Shown: piece after piece, positions 1 to 5,327 of the stretch
How the letters are laid out: each line of letters starts with the position of its first letter
Numbering within the stretch: position 1 is the stretch's first letter
Source: M3007 sp964539805
GTDB taxonomy: Bacteria > Bacteroidota > Bacteroidia > Chitinophagales > Saprospiraceae
Length of the DNA: 8,721 nucleotides
Assembly: GCA_964539805.1 (NCBI GenBank)
Contig: CAZIKN010000179.1
Span: 1-8,721 of the forward strand
Reading direction: 5' to 3'
Program-made: the position numbers and the translations under genes
The notes under the pieces: generated by a model
Databases searched by the model: none
The model's input: only the letters and a program-made list of their open reading frames with translations
Told to the model about the DNA's origin: nothing

Positions 1-792
1 CCCCGTATATTTCTTTATGGCTTCTCTATCAACATTATCTTGTTTCATTTGCTGCGCCATTTTTCTTTGCTCTTCTTTTCTTGCATCAGCCTTTGCCTTT
101 TCAAGTCTCAATCTATCTTCGGTCTCTCTCAAACCAGCATAATCGTAAGCATCTATTTCTTCTTGCGACCAAGTTTGAATATTTGCTTGTTCAAACGCAC
201 TCCTTAATCCGGCATCGTCAATTTCTTCTGGAATGACTTCGAGGGTTTCCGCTTCCTTGATGAAAAAGACCCACTTCTCAACAAGAGTTTTTAAATCTTT
301 TCTTTCAATATTGAATTTCGGAAGTTCTATGAAATTAAATTCCATGTCTTCCATAATCTGTTCGCCTGTCTCGACATCCAAAATTCGGTGTCGGCAGATA
401 TATTTTGGATTCTTTGAAATTGCAAAATCCAAAATCCCAATAAAAATAGTAGGATTCAACTTATCGTAAAACTCGCCCCTGTCAATCTGGCTGACGTAGC
501 CTTGTGAAGTATAGTACAATACTCGTTTGCTGAAACCCAAAGCATCGGCTACTTGCATTTCGACGATAAACTCACGACCGCTTTGGTCTTTTGCCTTTAC
601 GTCAATGATGGTTGCCTTCCCGTCACGGAATTTTGGAAGTTGGTACGGGTTCAGTATGGTCACATCCGTGATTTTATGCTTCTCCTCGAAGTCAAGAATA
701 GCATTCAAAAAGGAAATGAGTACCTCCTGTTTGTTTTCGTTGCCGAAGATTTTTCGGAAGGCGATATCGTTTTTAACGTCTGCGAATTTCAT
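1..792 (-). CDS. Rpn-family PD-(D/E)XK nuclease / putative transposase, 3' end cut by the window edge
   Basis: Translating the minus strand from the ATG at 792 gives 264 codons without a stop, leaving the window at base 1. The N-terminus MKFADVKNDIAFRKIFGNE is characteristic of the PD-(D/E)XK nuclease family transposases (Rpn-like, PF12784-type). The nuclease core is visible as Asp64 in IIDVKAKD and the E-x-Q pair Glu78/Gln80 in FIVEMQ, where Gln replaces the usual Lys of the PD-(D/E)XK signature. The region around residues 225-262 is charged and Lys/Glu-rich, probably helical, as is usual for the family. Members are usually around 280-310 residues (from memory), so only a short tail is missing. 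Family proteins are DNA endonucleases implicated in RecA-independent recombination. The gene is AT-richer, with AGA and TTA codons, than the downstream genes, which suits horizontal acquisition. It is divergent from the rest of the window. Family assignment is firm; activity is inferred. Confidence 0.9.
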   Translation of the reverse strand, partial: MKFADVKNDIAFRKIFGNENKQEVLISFLNAILDFEEKHKITDVTILNPYQLPKFRDGKATIIDVKAKDQSGREFIVEMQVADALGFSKRVLYYTSQGYVSQIDRGEFYDKLNPTIFIGILDFAISKNPKYICRHRILDVETGEQIMEDMEFNFIELPKFNIERKDLKTLVEKWVFFIKEAETLEVIPEEIDDAGLRSAFEQANIQTWSQEEIDAYDYAGLRETEDRLRLEKAKADARKEEQRKMAQQMKQDNVDREAIKKYTG

Positions 793-807
793 ATGAAACA
801 ATTTGGT

Positions 808-816
808 GCAAAAATA
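808..816 (-). promoter_or_regulatory. Bacteroidota -7 promoter box for the Rpn gene
   Basis: The minus strand reads TATTTTTGC, an exact fit to the Bacteroidota sigma-ABfr -7 consensus TAnnTTTGC. It lies 15 bp upstream of the ATG at 792, which would give a very short leader. No convincing -33 TTTG is visible at the expected distance, so this is a half-site prediction. Confidence 0.5.
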
Positions 817-946
817 CGAAAATCGCTTTGCCCTCGGATTTTATTTCCGTCAATTTTTTGAGCATCAACCAAGCACCCCTTCTTACCCGTAACTGACGAC
901 TGAGTAAAAATCCGCATTCCATATAAGTAGCCGATTTTTCACTTAT

Positions 947-970
947 CACGCATTGCGTGTATGCTGCATA
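947..970. repeat. Two adjacent short perfect palindromes
   Basis: CACGCA-T-TGCGTG (947-959) is followed directly by TATGC-T-GCATA (960-970); each has a single central base. They sit just left of the terminator-like hairpin and could be protein-binding half-sites or part of one repeated intergenic element. Confidence 0.5.
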
Positions 971-978
971 CCTGTACC

Positions 979-1021
979 AAAAATCCCCTGACCGCGCTGG
1001 GCGCGCAGTCAGGGGATTTTT
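979..1021. terminator. Strong bidirectional terminator-like hairpin
   Basis: The left arm AAAAATCCCCTGAC and right arm GTCAGGGGATTTTT are perfectly complementary over 14 bp. A C/A mismatch and an inner GCGC/GCGC stem follow, closing on a loop of about 5 bases. Each strand therefore ends in a GC-rich stem followed by five Ts, the intrinsic terminator format, readable both ways. It lies between divergent genes, where a terminator is not normally needed. It may insulate the nuclease locus or be an interspersed repeat copy. Confidence 0.7.
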
Positions 1022-1231
1022 ACGGGAATGAGGCTCGTTTGAGTAAGCGATCATGTGGGGTTGGCCGTTTGCTGATGTAAATATATACCAATAAATCGAA
1101 TTTTTGTTATCTTTTGCGGCATAAAGAGGCATCCCGTCAATAGACTTGCCTAAAAACCGAAGTTCCGCCATTCTTCCGCCCGTTTTCGGCATTCGTCAAA
1201 TTTTAGGTCATTCAACATGATAAAAAGTTGG

Positions 1232-1240
1232 CATTTTTGC
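1232..1240 (+). promoter_or_regulatory. Possible -7 promoter box for the LytTR regulator gene
   Basis: CATTTTTGC matches the Bacteroidota TAnnTTTGC consensus at every fixed position but the first. It would start transcription about 70 bp before the ATG at 1314 and place the phased repeats of 1270-1306 in the 5' leader. No clear -33 element was found. Confidence 0.3.
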
Positions 1241-1269
1241 TTCCAAATTCATCAATCCTTGTAAACCGC

Positions 1270-1306
1270 ATCAACCCTAATCAACCCATCATCAACCCTC
1301 ATCAAC
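1270..1306 (+). repeat. Four ATCAAC direct repeats at 10-11 bp spacing
   Basis: ATCAACCC occurs at 1270, 1280 and 1291, and ATCAACA at 1301. A looser ATCAATCC lies at 1251. Spacing of 10, 11 and 10 bp puts all four on one face of the helix, ending 7 bp before the regulator's ATG. On the other strand each reads GGGTTGAT, which contains the GTT-N-A-T core of known LytTR half-sites, also arranged as direct repeats about one turn apart. An operator role is inferred. Confidence 0.55.
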
Positions 1307-1313
1307 AAAAATT

Positions 1314-2075
1314 ATGAACACCATTATTATAGAAGATGAAAACCTCACGGCGCAACGCTTGGAGGGCATGCTCAAAAAATACGACAGCAACATTAAGGTA
1401 CTGGCTATATTGCCGTCAGTTGCCGAATCCATACAATGGCTGCGAAAGAACGATAGTCCTGATCTTGTTTTTATGGATATTCATTTGGAGGACGACCTGT
1501 GCTTCAAGATTTTCGAGTATGCGCCACTCCTTTCGCCCGTCATTTTCACTACGGCTTATGATGATTACATGGTAAAGGCATTCAAAGTCAATAGTATAGA
1601 CTATCTGCTTAAACCGGTCAACTATGTGGAACTTATTGCCGCATTGGACAAATACAAAGCCCTCAAGGCACAGTTTTCAAAACCAGATTTTGATACTTTG
1701 CTTCAGTATATCGGTGCCAGTTCAAAGCAGCCGGAATACAAAACGCGTTTTATGATCACGGTTGGCACCAAGATCCGCAGCATTGAGGTTAGCGAAATTG
1801 CGTATTTTTATGCTGATGAAAAGATCACCTTTATGGTTACCAAAGAAGGCCAAACCCTTCCCATAGATTTTAGTCTGGACAAGTTATCCAGCTTCCTTGA
1901 TCCCAAGGTGTTTTTCCGCATCAGCAGGCAGTTTTTGGTCAGTTTTGGGGCCATTCAAACCGTTCATACCCACTTCAAAGGGAAGCTCAAATTGGATGTT
2001 CAGCCCAAATCAAAATCGGATGTTTTTGTAAGTGGTGATCGCATGACGGATTTCAAGGAGTGGTTGGGAAAATAA
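1314..2075 (+). CDS. LytTR-family DNA-binding response regulator
   Basis: This 253-residue protein has an N-terminal receiver domain (about residues 1-120) and a C-terminal LytTR DNA-binding domain (about 140-250), the usual length and order for the LytR/AlgR class. In the receiver, the acidic pocket is Glu7-Asp8-Glu9, the phospho-acceptor is Asp55 in FMDIHL, the switch Thr is near 80 in FTTAYDDY, and the conserved Lys is Lys100 in YLLKP. The LytTR part shows LDKLSSFLDPKVFFRISRQF, typical of Bacteroidota members. Such proteins bind pairs of direct repeats when phosphorylated by a membrane histidine kinase. No kinase gene adjoins it here, so it is an orphan within this window. Phased repeats just before the ATG suggest autoregulation. 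All residues needed for phosphorylation are present. Family call is very secure; targets are unknown. Confidence 0.95.
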   Translation: MNTIIIEDENLTAQRLEGMLKKYDSNIKVLAILPSVAESIQWLRKNDSPDLVFMDIHLEDDLCFKIFEYAPLLSPVIFTTAYDDYMVKAFKVNSIDYLLKPVNYVELIAALDKYKALKAQFSKPDFDTLLQYIGASSKQPEYKTRFMITVGTKIRSIEVSEIAYFYADEKITFMVTKEGQTLPIDFSLDKLSSFLDPKVFFRISRQFLVSFGAIQTVHTHFKGKLKLDVQPKSKSDVFVSGDRMTDFKEWLGK

Positions 2076-2099
2076 CAGGGCAATTCATCACCTGTTTTT
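2074..2099 (+). terminator. Weak intrinsic terminator after the regulator gene
   Basis: AACAGG (2074-2079) pairs with CCTGTT (2091-2096) across an 11-base loop, and the right arm runs into a short T tract (2095-2099). The stem overlaps the stop codon of the regulator gene. It is short and AT-closed, so efficiency is doubtful. Confidence 0.4.
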
Positions 2100-2171
2100 C
2101 GGCATTCATCCCTAAACTTTTGCGTTCACATCCTGTAAGCCCACACTTTTGTCCGGTAAACAAAAACAACA

Positions 2172-3545
2172 ATGACGATGACAAAAGTTATGAAAAAATT
2201 TCTTTTTTGTGTATTCATGTGGGGCGTTTCAGGTCAGATGCTTTCGGCCCAAAAAACCTTGCCCCCCAGCCTCCAACCTTATGCTCCGAATTGGCATCAC
2301 AGTATTGTAAAATTTATGCAACGTATGGGTTATCAAATGCCAACAATGCATAATGACTTAGTGGGAAGTGCCGGCGTTCAAGACCGATCTGCTTTTTTGC
2401 AGTTGGATTCTACCAAGACTTTTTACGCTTATGATGTGCCATTTCCCGGCGACTCTACGCCTCTTTTTCGAAGTAAGTATCGTTACGAGCCGCTCAATAT
2501 CAAGATTGAGTTAAATGAACAGTTTGAAAACGGCAGCTGGTTAACATTGAATCGGAGCACGGTGCGGAGCGATGATTTGGGCCGCGATGTGGAAATAACC
2601 GCAGAGGCGTACGATCAGCCGACAAAAGACTTCACGCCCGACTCTCGCTTATTGGTCTATCCTCGCGGCAGTTCCAAAAACTTGTTTGACTCTGTTTTTA
2701 CCTATCGCTGGGACCCTCAAGCACAGGACTGGGTCATGATTTTCACTATTTTGAATCAATATAGCCCCAATGATCGCCTTTTGGAGAGCCGCTCGCTGTT
2801 GGATGTATTTGGACAACCTGTATGGTTTAAGGACAAATATATTTATGATGCTAATGGCGACAATATCAGGGTGGAGTCATTTGGCCTTTTGGATGGTTTT
2901 GAAATCATGACCTCCAAAGTAGAGATCAGGTATAACCAGAACCAACCGGTGGAAACCATAGCCTATGCCGTTAATGAAATGGGCGAGTTTGAGCCACAAA
3001 GCCGTATTACCCGCTCTTTTGTGCTGACCGACCGGGAAAAGCAGGTGAACAGTTATGAATGGGATCTGGAAAACAACGATTGGTTTCAGACAGAAGGCGT
3101 CACATACGATTACGACAACGAAAGAAGGGTTATCCAAAAAGAAACTACTTTTTACCACAAGGAGGACCCGGAAGAACGTGAACGTTTTACTTATGCCTAC
3201 AAGCAGGGAGAAAACCTGGCACTCGAATCCTCTTTTGTCTGGATAGACAACGATTTTATCCTTACCGATCGCAAATACTACTATTATCGTGGCGCGGCCT
3301 CGGCCAAAGGATCTGAAAGTAATTTGCCGCTCACCCTGCTTCCAAACCCGACCATAGGTCATGCTCAGCTCCAGCTCAATGAACCGGCGGTCATCAATAT
3401 TTACAACACCAATGGCGACCTGATCAGCAGCGGTATGTATCAGCCCAACGCCACTTTGCTGCTCTATGATCTGCCTAATGGCCTATACTTCATCACCGCC
3501 CGAACCGAAAAAGAAATGTTTTCGGGCAGATTGGTGAAGATTTGA
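2172..3545 (+). CDS. Secreted protein with YD-like repeats and a T9SS type A sorting domain
   Basis: The protein has 457 residues from the ATG at 2172, or 451 from the in-frame ATG at 2190, which gives the cleaner signal peptide (MKKFLFCVFMW...LSA, cleavage before Gln27 of the longer form). The middle (about residues 80-375) has repeated strands of the W-x(n)-Y-x-Y-D-x-x-x-R kind, such as QDWVMIF...YSPNDRLLES and NDWFQTE...YDYDNERRVIQ, resembling the imperfect YD-like units of many Bacteroidota secreted proteins. The C-terminus (about 385-457) is a type A T9SS domain: it begins LTLLPNPT, continues VINIYNTNGDLI and LYDLPNGLYFITA, and ends RLVKI. The protein should cross the outer membrane by T9SS and be released or attached to the surface. 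Function is unknown. A near-consensus -7 box (TAAACTTTTGC, one extra base, 2112-2122) precedes the gene. Confidence 0.9.
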   Translation: MTMTKVMKKFLFCVFMWGVSGQMLSAQKTLPPSLQPYAPNWHHSIVKFMQRMGYQMPTMHNDLVGSAGVQDRSAFLQLDSTKTFYAYDVPFPGDSTPLFRSKYRYEPLNIKIELNEQFENGSWLTLNRSTVRSDDLGRDVEITAEAYDQPTKDFTPDSRLLVYPRGSSKNLFDSVFTYRWDPQAQDWVMIFTILNQYSPNDRLLESRSLLDVFGQPVWFKDKYIYDANGDNIRVESFGLLDGFEIMTSKVEIRYNQNQPVETIAYAVNEMGEFEPQSRITRSFVLTDREKQVNSYEWDLENNDWFQTEGVTYDYDNERRVIQKETTFYHKEDPEERERFTYAYKQGENLALESSFVWIDNDFILTDRKYYYYRGAASAKGSESNLPLTLLPNPTIGHAQLQLNEPAVINIYNTNGDLISSGMYQPNATLLLYDLPNGLYFITARTEKEMFSGRLVKI

Positions 3546-3555
3546 TGATGAATGA

Positions 3556-3733
3556 GGTTTAGGAAGGCGGCAAAGTTGTCCGGTTTCGCTTCGTTTATAT
3601 TTTGTTTGGGGTGGTTTAGAAGGACTTGATTATGTGCTTGCAACTGCGACCGACGGCTCGTTCAAAACCACCCGATTCCAGGTATGTCTAAACCGGATAA
3701 ACCCTCCTAAACCCAATAAACCTTTTCTAAAAT
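3556..3733. repeat. Inverted pair of helically phased GGTTTA / TAAACC arrays
   Basis: On the left, TTT triplets recur at 3584, 3594, 3605 and 3615, mostly as GTTT or GGTTT. On the right, TAAACC occurs at 3689, 3698, 3708 and 3717, with TAAAA at 3728. Spacing is 9-11 bp throughout, one helical turn. The arrays mirror each other: GGGTGGTTT (3609-3617) pairs with AAACCACCC (3665-3673), GGTTTAGA (3613-3620) with TCTAAACC (3687-3694), and GGTTTAGG (3556-3563) with CCTAAACC (3706-3713). Phased A-tracts of this kind can bend DNA. The block ends 8 bp before the 3742 start codon. Confidence 0.6.
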
Positions 3734-3741
3734 TTATAGCT

Positions 3742-4563
3742 ATGTTACAAAAACACCTTATGCTGCTCCTTGCAGCACTTGTCATCGGTTTGGCTGCCTG
3801 TGAAAAAGACCCTGTCGAACCAGGCCCGGCCCCTATAAACCAACAACCCAACCCAGTGCCCTCAAATGCACTTATCAAACAGATCAAATGGTCAGGAAAT
3901 GATCACTTGACTGCCACTTATGACGATAAAAATCGCTTAAAACAATGGCGCAGCCAATGGCAATATGTACAAGAAGATTCGACAAAGATCCGCAGTATTG
4001 TGTATGATTTCCAATATGATGCACAGGGTAAAGTGATCCAAATCGCCTATACCAATGGCTTTAAGGTCAATGTATTGTACAATGACCAATTGGTAGAAAA
4101 AGCACAGGAACTGTTTCCGGGCGGTGCGGTGATGAACGATTTTACTTACCTGTACAACAACAAACGTATCGTTGGTATCATCCGAAAAATAGCCAATTCC
4201 ATCGGAGGCGGCTTTACCACTTACAAGTACGAATTTGGCTACGATAACAAAGGTAATCTGAATCAAATCCAAACTTTTGAACTACAGATGCAGCCCGTAA
4301 ATGGAAATCCGTACAAATTGCTGGAAACCACTTCATACAGCGACTTTGACGAAAAGGTAAATCCTAACCACTGGCAATTGCAGTTTCCATATTTGCCGCA
4401 AGTGCGCTGGCAATTCAACAACCCGCGCCGCAAGGAAGTGAAAATCGAAGGCGGTTCAACCTTGGCAACCACCTACGCATACACATACAACGCACAGGGC
4501 TTGCCCACAGAGCAGCGTGAAACGGTGAACGGAACTACCAAAACGGCGAAAATCTCGTATTGA
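3742..4563 (+). CDS. Putative surface lipoprotein with YD-like repeats
   Basis: The chosen ATG at 3742 gives 273 residues beginning MLQKHLMLLLAALVIGLAAC, a lipoprotein signal peptide with lipobox LAAC and acylated Cys20. The frame is open further upstream, but that stretch translates the phased repeat array and is not protein-like. Directly after the Cys comes EKDPVEP, acidic and charged, which resembles the lipoprotein export signal that sends Bacteroidota lipoproteins to the cell surface; this is inference. The rest is built of strand-turn units such as TATYDDKNRLKQW, FQYDAQGKVIQIAY, FGYDNKGNLNQIQTF and AYTYNAQGLPTEQ, each with the Y-D-x-x-G/N-x-L pattern of RHS/YD repeats. It is probably a beta-rich extracellular protein. 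The T9SS protein encoded just upstream has similar units, so the two may be functionally linked. No enzymatic motif is visible. A hairpin follows its stop codon. Confidence 0.85.
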   Translation: MLQKHLMLLLAALVIGLAACEKDPVEPGPAPINQQPNPVPSNALIKQIKWSGNDHLTATYDDKNRLKQWRSQWQYVQEDSTKIRSIVYDFQYDAQGKVIQIAYTNGFKVNVLYNDQLVEKAQELFPGGAVMNDFTYLYNNKRIVGIIRKIANSIGGGFTTYKYEFGYDNKGNLNQIQTFELQMQPVNGNPYKLLETTSYSDFDEKVNPNHWQLQFPYLPQVRWQFNNPRRKEVKIEGGSTLATTYAYTYNAQGLPTEQRETVNGTTKTAKISY

Positions 4564-4569
4564 ACAATT

Positions 4570-4614
4570 GGCGGGATATGGGCATCAAACCATTTTTGGG
4601 GCTTGTATCCCGCC
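4570..4614 (+). promoter_or_regulatory. Long stable hairpin between the 3742 and 4687 genes
   Basis: GGCGGGATA (4570-4578) and TATCCCGCC (4606-4614) are perfectly complementary. In RNA the stem extends inward by three G-U pairs and two more GC pairs to 14 bp (4570-4583 with 4601-4614), leaving a 17-base loop. The loop can itself form CCA-TTTT-TGG. It starts 7 bp after the stop at 4563 and lacks a T tract, so it may act as a 3' mRNA stabiliser or attenuator rather than a canonical terminator. Confidence 0.6.
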
Positions 4615-4645
4615 CCATTATCCATCATCATGTTTTATACCACGC

Positions 4646-4680
4646 TTTGTACGCTGGCCTATGCTGGCATCTATCTTTGC
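4646..4680 (+). promoter_or_regulatory. Bacteroidota promoter for the 4687 gene
   Basis: TATCTTTGC (4672-4680) is an exact match to the -7 consensus TAnnTTTGC. A -33 type TTTG lies at 4646-4649, 22 bp upstream, within the accepted spacing. Transcription would begin within a few bases of the ATG at 4687, giving a nearly leaderless mRNA. This supports 4687 as the true start rather than the upstream in-frame ATG at 4630. Confidence 0.6.
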
Positions 4681-4686
4681 AAAAAA

Positions 4687-5322
4687 ATGAACCTAAAAGA
4701 ATGGCTCTGGGCGATACCCCAAAAAGTGGCTCTCCTATTCCTGCTTTTGGTAGGTCTTTGTTTGGCCAATAGCGCATCTGCCCAAAAAAACCTGCGCATA
4801 GCCTACTTTGGTGAGACCGTGACGCACTATGGCCTGCGCAGCGGCGCGGAGTACACCTTACACCGCAATGAAAAAAGCAAGCCCGGCGGTCATGTTGCCT
4901 TCAACGACTTGTACTTTGGGATTACACTTACGGCTTACCGACATCCACACAACCACATCGGCCTGATCCTGGCACCCGAGCTGGGCTGGCGGCATACCGG
5001 CCGGCGGGGTGGCATCGTGCAGGCGGCCATTTCGCCGGGCTTGTTCCGATCATTTTACGAAGGCAAAACCTGGCAGACGGGCGAAAACGATCAGCTTGAT
5101 CGCGTGCGCCTTGCCGGTCAATGGGGGTTTTTGCCGGGCGTATCAGTGGGGTTTGGGCATAGACTTGGCAGGTCTTTGAGACCTGCCAAGTCTGGTGACG
5201 AAGCGCCCTTATCAGGGTACTGCAACCTGCACTACCTCAGGCAGTATCCCTACAACCACTCGTTCCTAAATCGCTTTGCCTTGGAACTGGGAGTCCTTAA
5301 AAAACTGAACACCAAAAATTGA
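4687..5322 (+). CDS. Exported protein, probable outer-membrane beta-barrel type, with embedded palindrome
   Basis: From the ATG at 4687 the protein has 211 residues. It begins with a long signal peptide: MNLKEW..., a hydrophobic core (ALLFLLLVGLCL) and cleavage near NSASA before QKN. The mature part has alternating aromatic/polar strands and many Gly and Tyr residues (IAYFGETVTHYGLRSGAEYTL, FNDLYFGITLTAYRH, HIGLILAPELGWRHTG), as in small outer-membrane barrel or porin-like proteins of Bacteroidota. No named family is recognised. Residues 159-169 (RLGRSLRPAKS) are encoded entirely by a 33-bp perfect palindrome inserted on codon boundaries. The tail after it (170-211) is less barrel-like and may have been changed by the insertion. 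The stop lies 5 bp before the next ATG, so the hydrolase gene is probably co-transcribed. An earlier in-frame ATG at 4630 would add 19 residues but is disfavoured by the promoter position. Confidence 0.7.
   Translation: MNLKEWLWAIPQKVALLFLLLVGLCLANSASAQKNLRIAYFGETVTHYGLRSGAEYTLHRNEKSKPGGHVAFNDLYFGITLTAYRHPHNHIGLILAPELGWRHTGRRGGIVQAAISPGLFRSFYEGKTWQTGENDQLDRVRLAGQWGFLPGVSVGFGHRLGRSLRPAKSGDEAPLSGYCNLHYLRQYPYNHSFLNRFALELGVLKKLNTKN
5161..5193. repeat. 33-bp perfect palindrome inside a coding region
   Basis: AGACTTGGCAGGTCT (5161-5175), TTG (5176-5178) and AGACCTGCCAAGTCT (5179-5193) form a 15-bp perfect stem with a 3-base loop. It spans exactly 11 codons in frame with the 4687 gene. From memory, short palindromes of this style are dispersed through many Bacteroidota genomes, usually between genes; a genome search is needed to confirm that for this sequence. 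Confidence 0.85.
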
Positions 5323-5327
5323 TTGCT

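Larger units (their letters stand above)
793..1313. other. Divergent intergenic region, hairpin-rich, without a convincing gene
   Basis: This 521-bp gap separates the minus-strand nuclease gene from the plus-strand regulator. Near its left end is the nuclease promoter box. Bases 900-1023 are dense in inverted repeats: ATAAGT/ACTTAT (923-928, 941-946), CACGCA-T-TGCGTG (947-959), TATGC-T-GCATA (960-970) and the large hairpin at 979-1021. A 10-bp pair GTAAAAATCC (904-913) and GGATTTTTAC (1014-1023) encloses them all. A minus-strand open frame (1192 to 773) crosses the region, but its sequence from about 1021 leftward simply translates the hairpins. Its first ~55 codons look somewhat protein-like and could be a gene remnant. 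Near the right end are phased repeats before the regulator gene. Confidence 0.6.

Noticed and set aside
773..1192. 139-residue minus-strand open frame ending inside the nuclease gene start
   Set aside because: Most of it translates the hairpin cluster at 900-1021, it overlaps the nuclease start and promoter box, and it resembles no family. The first 55 codons from the ATG at 1171 could be a remnant but are not enough to call a gene.
1251..1306. CRISPR-like appearance of the ATCAACCC repeats
   Set aside because: Units are only 8 bp with 2-3 bp gaps; no spacers and no cas genes nearby.
2060..2353. 97-residue plus-strand open frame overlapping the end of the regulator
   Set aside because: Overlaps the terminator and the T9SS gene's signal peptide in another frame, and has no protein-like features.
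2877..3362. 161-residue minus-strand open frame
   Set aside because: Lies wholly within the T9SS protein gene in antisense; no recognisable features.
3498..3527. Inverted repeat GCCCGAA/TTCGGGC near the end of the T9SS gene
   Set aside because: It falls within the conserved coding C-terminal domain, with a 16-base loop and no T tract; most likely coincidental.
3634..3741. Upstream extension of the 3742 lipoprotein
   Set aside because: It would bury the lipoprotein signal peptide and translate the TAAACC repeats; the ATG at 3742 fits far better.
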